A DNA stretch of 64,000 bases, taken from positions 8,036,820 to 8,100,819 of the forward strand of contig CM067569.1 in the NCBI GenBank assembly GCA_034336665.1. Reading direction: 5' to 3'. The translations under genes and the position numbers were made by a program. Positions 60,720 through 64,000 of this stretch are shown piece after piece. This DNA comes from Luscinia megarhynchos. Its lineage: Eukaryota; Chordata; Aves; Passeriformes; Turdidae. A model generated the notes under the pieces. It saw only the letters and a program-made list of their open reading frames with translations. It was not told the origin of the DNA and did not search any database. Numbering within the stretch: position 1 is the stretch's first letter; each line of letters opens with the position of its first letter.

Positions 60720-62639
60720 TAGTGAAGCTGCACAGAAGTATTTTTCATGGAAGTTCCTCAGGTCCTGGCTGGTATTTCTGATCAAAAACAGCCTTTGTGG
60801 TGATGGTAGTGTCCAGGAAACCCAGGTCCCCAGGCCTGGGCCTCAGAGGTCACTGTGCCTGTGTTTTGAAGGGACTCCTACCCCGAGGAACACTAGCAGC
60901 ATCCATACATGTGTGTAGGGAATTACTTAAAGGGGAGAAAACAGCAGCGAGCAGCTCCAGAGGAGCTGGTGCTGAGTGTGCAGAGGAGTTGTGATGCTGT
61001 CCAGTGTGAGTTTGGTTTTGGTCCTCAGTCCCTCCCACCCTTGAGGAGGGCTCTGCTAGCCTGGTGGGGTTTATTGCTCAAAACAAACAGAATCCCAAAG
61101 TTTGGGCTTCCCATTGAACATGGAGTGGTTTGTGGTTTCCTGTTTCAATAAAGTGCAGCTTGCATTTGTTTTGCTTTCATCTTGGTTTTTCTCTGGTGTT
61201 TTGGAATTCCCAGAGCTGGACATCTGCATCTAATGTGAACTGGGAAATTTCTGCACTGTCCATTTGTGTCTGCATAAACCTGGAGTCCCCATATAGAAGA
61301 GTATCCTTCTCTGGGCTTAAATTGAAACTGATAAGCCTCAGTGGGGCTGCACAGATCTCTGAGATGAAGGTACAGCTCCAGTGGATACCTGTGGTGGCTG
61401 CACAGCACTTGTGTATCCTCCAGGCATTTCTGTGCTCTCAAAGGAGTGTTCCTGTTCTAAACACAACCTTCCAACTTCCAGTGCAAGTCCAAGAGTCCAG
61501 GAAGACCAGCTCAGCCCACTGAGCTGACACCAAATCCTGGCACTGCCTGCAGAGGTGAGCAGGGGGACTGTGTCCAGCTGCCTTTGATTCATGGCTCAGA
61601 CACAAATATTGTCATTTTTCCCTCAAAATTGAGTCAGGAGTTTGGGAAGGAAAGTCCCCATGAGATTTGTGGGTGTAAGTGACATCATAGGGTGAAAACT
61701 TTTATTCCTTTGAGATTATGGTTGCACCCACAGGCCTGAGGCAGATGGAAGCCAACACAGCTTGAACTAAATACATAAAGAACATTTGAATGCCGAGACA
61801 ATTTTCAGTAAATACTTTGTGTTATGACATCCTGTGAGCTTCCTCAGAGTGTTACTGGAACCCTGTTTAAGCTTGCCAAACTCCCAGCAATGTTGGTTTT
61901 TTTTTTGCCCACTTGACAGATGAGGAATTTGGGAGCCTTAACTGCAGTGACCCACCGAGCTGGGAATGGCCTGTGCCAGGTGCTGCTGCTGGAGCTCATT
62001 CCTCCAGCCTGAATCACCATCCCTCACCTGCGCCTGGAACCTGGGGAGACAGCAGAGCTCTGACTGTCTCTGTTGACTCATTTTACCTGTCTCTGTCACT
62101 GTCTGAATATAAGCTGTTGAGTCTCTGCTGCAGGGAAGGAGTTCAAGAAAATGGGCATTAGTGTCTTCAGGTGGGGAGCAGATGCTGGGAGGAAATGGGC
62201 CTGGTGGAGCACCAGCTTTGGCTTCCCTCCAGAGCTGCACTTCCTCTGCCCTTGGATTTATTGCAGACCTCTAGCTCTGGCCTTTGCTCTCCCTGAAGTG
62301 TTGAGACCTCCTGGTGGAAGGGGCTAAATGCTGAGTTTGTTGTGAGCTGCTTCAGCTTCTTGGGAAAACCAGGACAGACATTTCTGCTGTGGCTTTGCTG
62401 TTGCAGCCTCTCATTTGTTTGAACCACCTGTTCAAAGCCTCCACAGCAGAGATCTGTAAGCAGCAGAAATGCAGCAGTGATCCTCAGTGACTGCAAAGCT
62501 CTGAGTGCTGTGTGCAGTTTGATCTCTGGCTGACATCACACCTCTCCAGCTGGAGCAGTGCTCTTGACCTGGCAGGCCACTCACCAGCAGAGCAGACATC
62601 AGTGCTTACTGACCCTGCAACCCTTTGAAGTCTTGCTTA

Positions 62640-62675
62640 AAAAAAAAAAAAAAAACAAACCAGAAAAAAAAAAGA
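62640..62675. repeat. A-rich tract
   Basis: Two A runs separated by CAAACCAG, in the presumed intron. No retroposon body was recognised next to it. Confidence 0.85.
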
Positions 62676-64000
62676 TCCTTCGAAGGAAGGAAGATAAACT
62701 GTGCTGTATACAGAACCCCTTGTCTAAGAAATGTCTTTATCTCTCAGAGGTTTCAGAAACTCTCTCCTCTTAGGGAATGATGAAAGCAAGACTGCTGTTA
62801 ATAAGCTGGAAAGAGAAATGGGAGCAGGAGGCATCTAGCTTTTGATGGTGGCATCTTTCTCATGTTTTCAACAACTGCAAGGGTTTTCTGCAAAAATGTT
62901 TTGAGACAGAGATACTCATGAAACTGCATTTCTAATGTGGGCTAGAGAGAGCTGGGAAAGCTAAAGAAACTTTTTTTGGCAGCAGTTCATCTTTCTTAGC
63001 CTACTGTACTTGTCCAATCTGTGTCCCTTTTAAATTCTAATTACTTCCTCAGGCACCACAAACACTCTGGCCTTGTCACTTCTCCTTTTGAAGTTTTCTT
63101 CTCATAATGCAGCCTCTTCTGAAGCGCTGATGCTGCCGGTCAGCTAACTAGTCCAAAACATTCCACTTCTTCAAAAATCACTTAATTCTTTTTCAAGTAC
63201 AAAGAACGGCTTTCTTTGTTGCTGCCTGCTGACTCATGTGAGGAAGGTGGTGTGCCTGGTGTCAGCCAGGAGAGCACGTTCTGCAGGGCAGAGAATCTGC
63301 AGTGTGGTGGCCGGGGTGGCAGCAGAGCTCTGGATGCAGAGAGGTGTCTTAAGGGGAAAATACATCTTGGGGAAACCAGTCTGAGCAGCAGTGAGTGCTG
63401 AGTATCTTTGCCAAGGCTCAGACGATCAGCCCCGTGGCTGGAGTCGTGTGCTTTGGCCTGAGGGCTGCCTGTGATGAAGGGCAATTGAAGAGAGTGGACT
63501 ATTCTGCAAAACCCCTGGAATATTTAACTCACAGCAGCCTTTTCCAGGTTGGCAGGACAAGCTTACCAAGTGCTGCCCAAGCTGAGGGTGCAGTTTGGTG
63601 GAGATCCTTGCAGCAGCAGAGAGGCAGGGCTGAGCACTGTGCTGCCCTGGGATGCTGAGCATGGTCTCTGCGTGGTGTGAGCACAGCAGCCAGCCCAGGG
63701 CAGGGTGGGTGATGTGGCTTTGAGGGATATTGCCATCAGAGGAATTTTTCGTGCCTGATCTTTCCTTCCACTCCCTTTATCTCCCATTACATCTGCCTGC
63801 ACCTAGCTAGGGATGGGCTCCCTGCTCCTCACTGAGGTTCTTGGCAGTGCCAGGGGTTTAACTTCTGCTGCTTTATACCAACACTCAGCCTCAGATGCCC
63901 CTTTGATGTGCTCCTCTGAGCCAGGCATCCAGAGATGTGGGTGAAATGTGCTGGAGCACTACCTCCAAAAAACTCTGGATAAGGATGAGTGATCATGGGT

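Larger units (their letters stand above)
37748..64000. other. AFAP1L2: AFAP1L2 intron 1 (inferred, continues beyond window)
   Basis: From the GTGAGG donor to the window end I found no segment matching the expected next peptide (LEQLLTELDDFL-type sequence), so the stretch is best explained as a large first intron. It includes minisatellites just after exon 1, a (CAG)6 run, an old CR1 copy, several T or A runs and many short ORFs without family resemblance. An undetected second gene cannot be excluded. Confidence 0.6.

Noticed and set aside
37748..64000. Exon 2 of AFAP1L2
   Set aside because: Searched by eye for the expected LEQLLTELDDFL-type peptide after an acceptor; not found, so probably right of the window.

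Overview
This window is vertebrate nuclear DNA, almost certainly from a bird and probably a songbird. Reasons: split genes with GT-AG introns, CR1 LINE remnants with the typical avian 3' end (21.24 kb) and an older CR1 body (55.70 kb), AT-rich introns, and a very GC-rich CpG-island promoter. Nothing bacterial, plasmid or phage-like is present, and I found no new defence or mobile system.

The left part (1-24.3 kb, + strand) is the 3' half of ABLIM1 (actin-binding LIM protein 1). Eleven coding exons can be read from 3261 to the stop codon at 18001-18003. They encode the linker/anchor region and the complete C-terminal villin headpiece; the LIM-domain exons lie upstream of the window. The set includes an 8-nt microexon (12526-12533), a GC-AG intron (donor at 13850), and an exon (7955-8096) that is one base too long to keep frame. 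The terminal exon appears to continue as a long 3' UTR (18004 to about 24310). That UTR carries a TA/TG microsatellite, an A-rich tract, a CR1 tail and a 42/43-bp minisatellite, and ends at a good AATAAA signal (24286).

From 24.3 to about 36.8 kb is intergenic. I see no gene there, only a possible LTR-like repeat (about 30.77-31.93 kb) and one AT-rich block that may be a regulatory element (29.74-29.95 kb).

From about 36.98 to 38.68 kb is a CpG island containing the first coding exon of AFAP1L2 (XB130), + strand, ATG at 37732, only 16 coding nt before a GTGAGG donor. It is preceded by a large G-rich (GGGGCA)n array and followed by 50-bp and 41-bp minisatellites. From 37748 to the window end is best read as AFAP1L2 intron 1; I could not find exon 2.

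ABLIM1 followed by AFAP1L2 in the same orientation matches the human 10q25 arrangement as I remember it. Both genes encode actin-cytoskeleton adaptors, and each has paralogues arranged in similar pairs (ABLIM2/AFAP1, ABLIM3/AFAP1L1). Gene names rest on recalled family sequences, not on a search.
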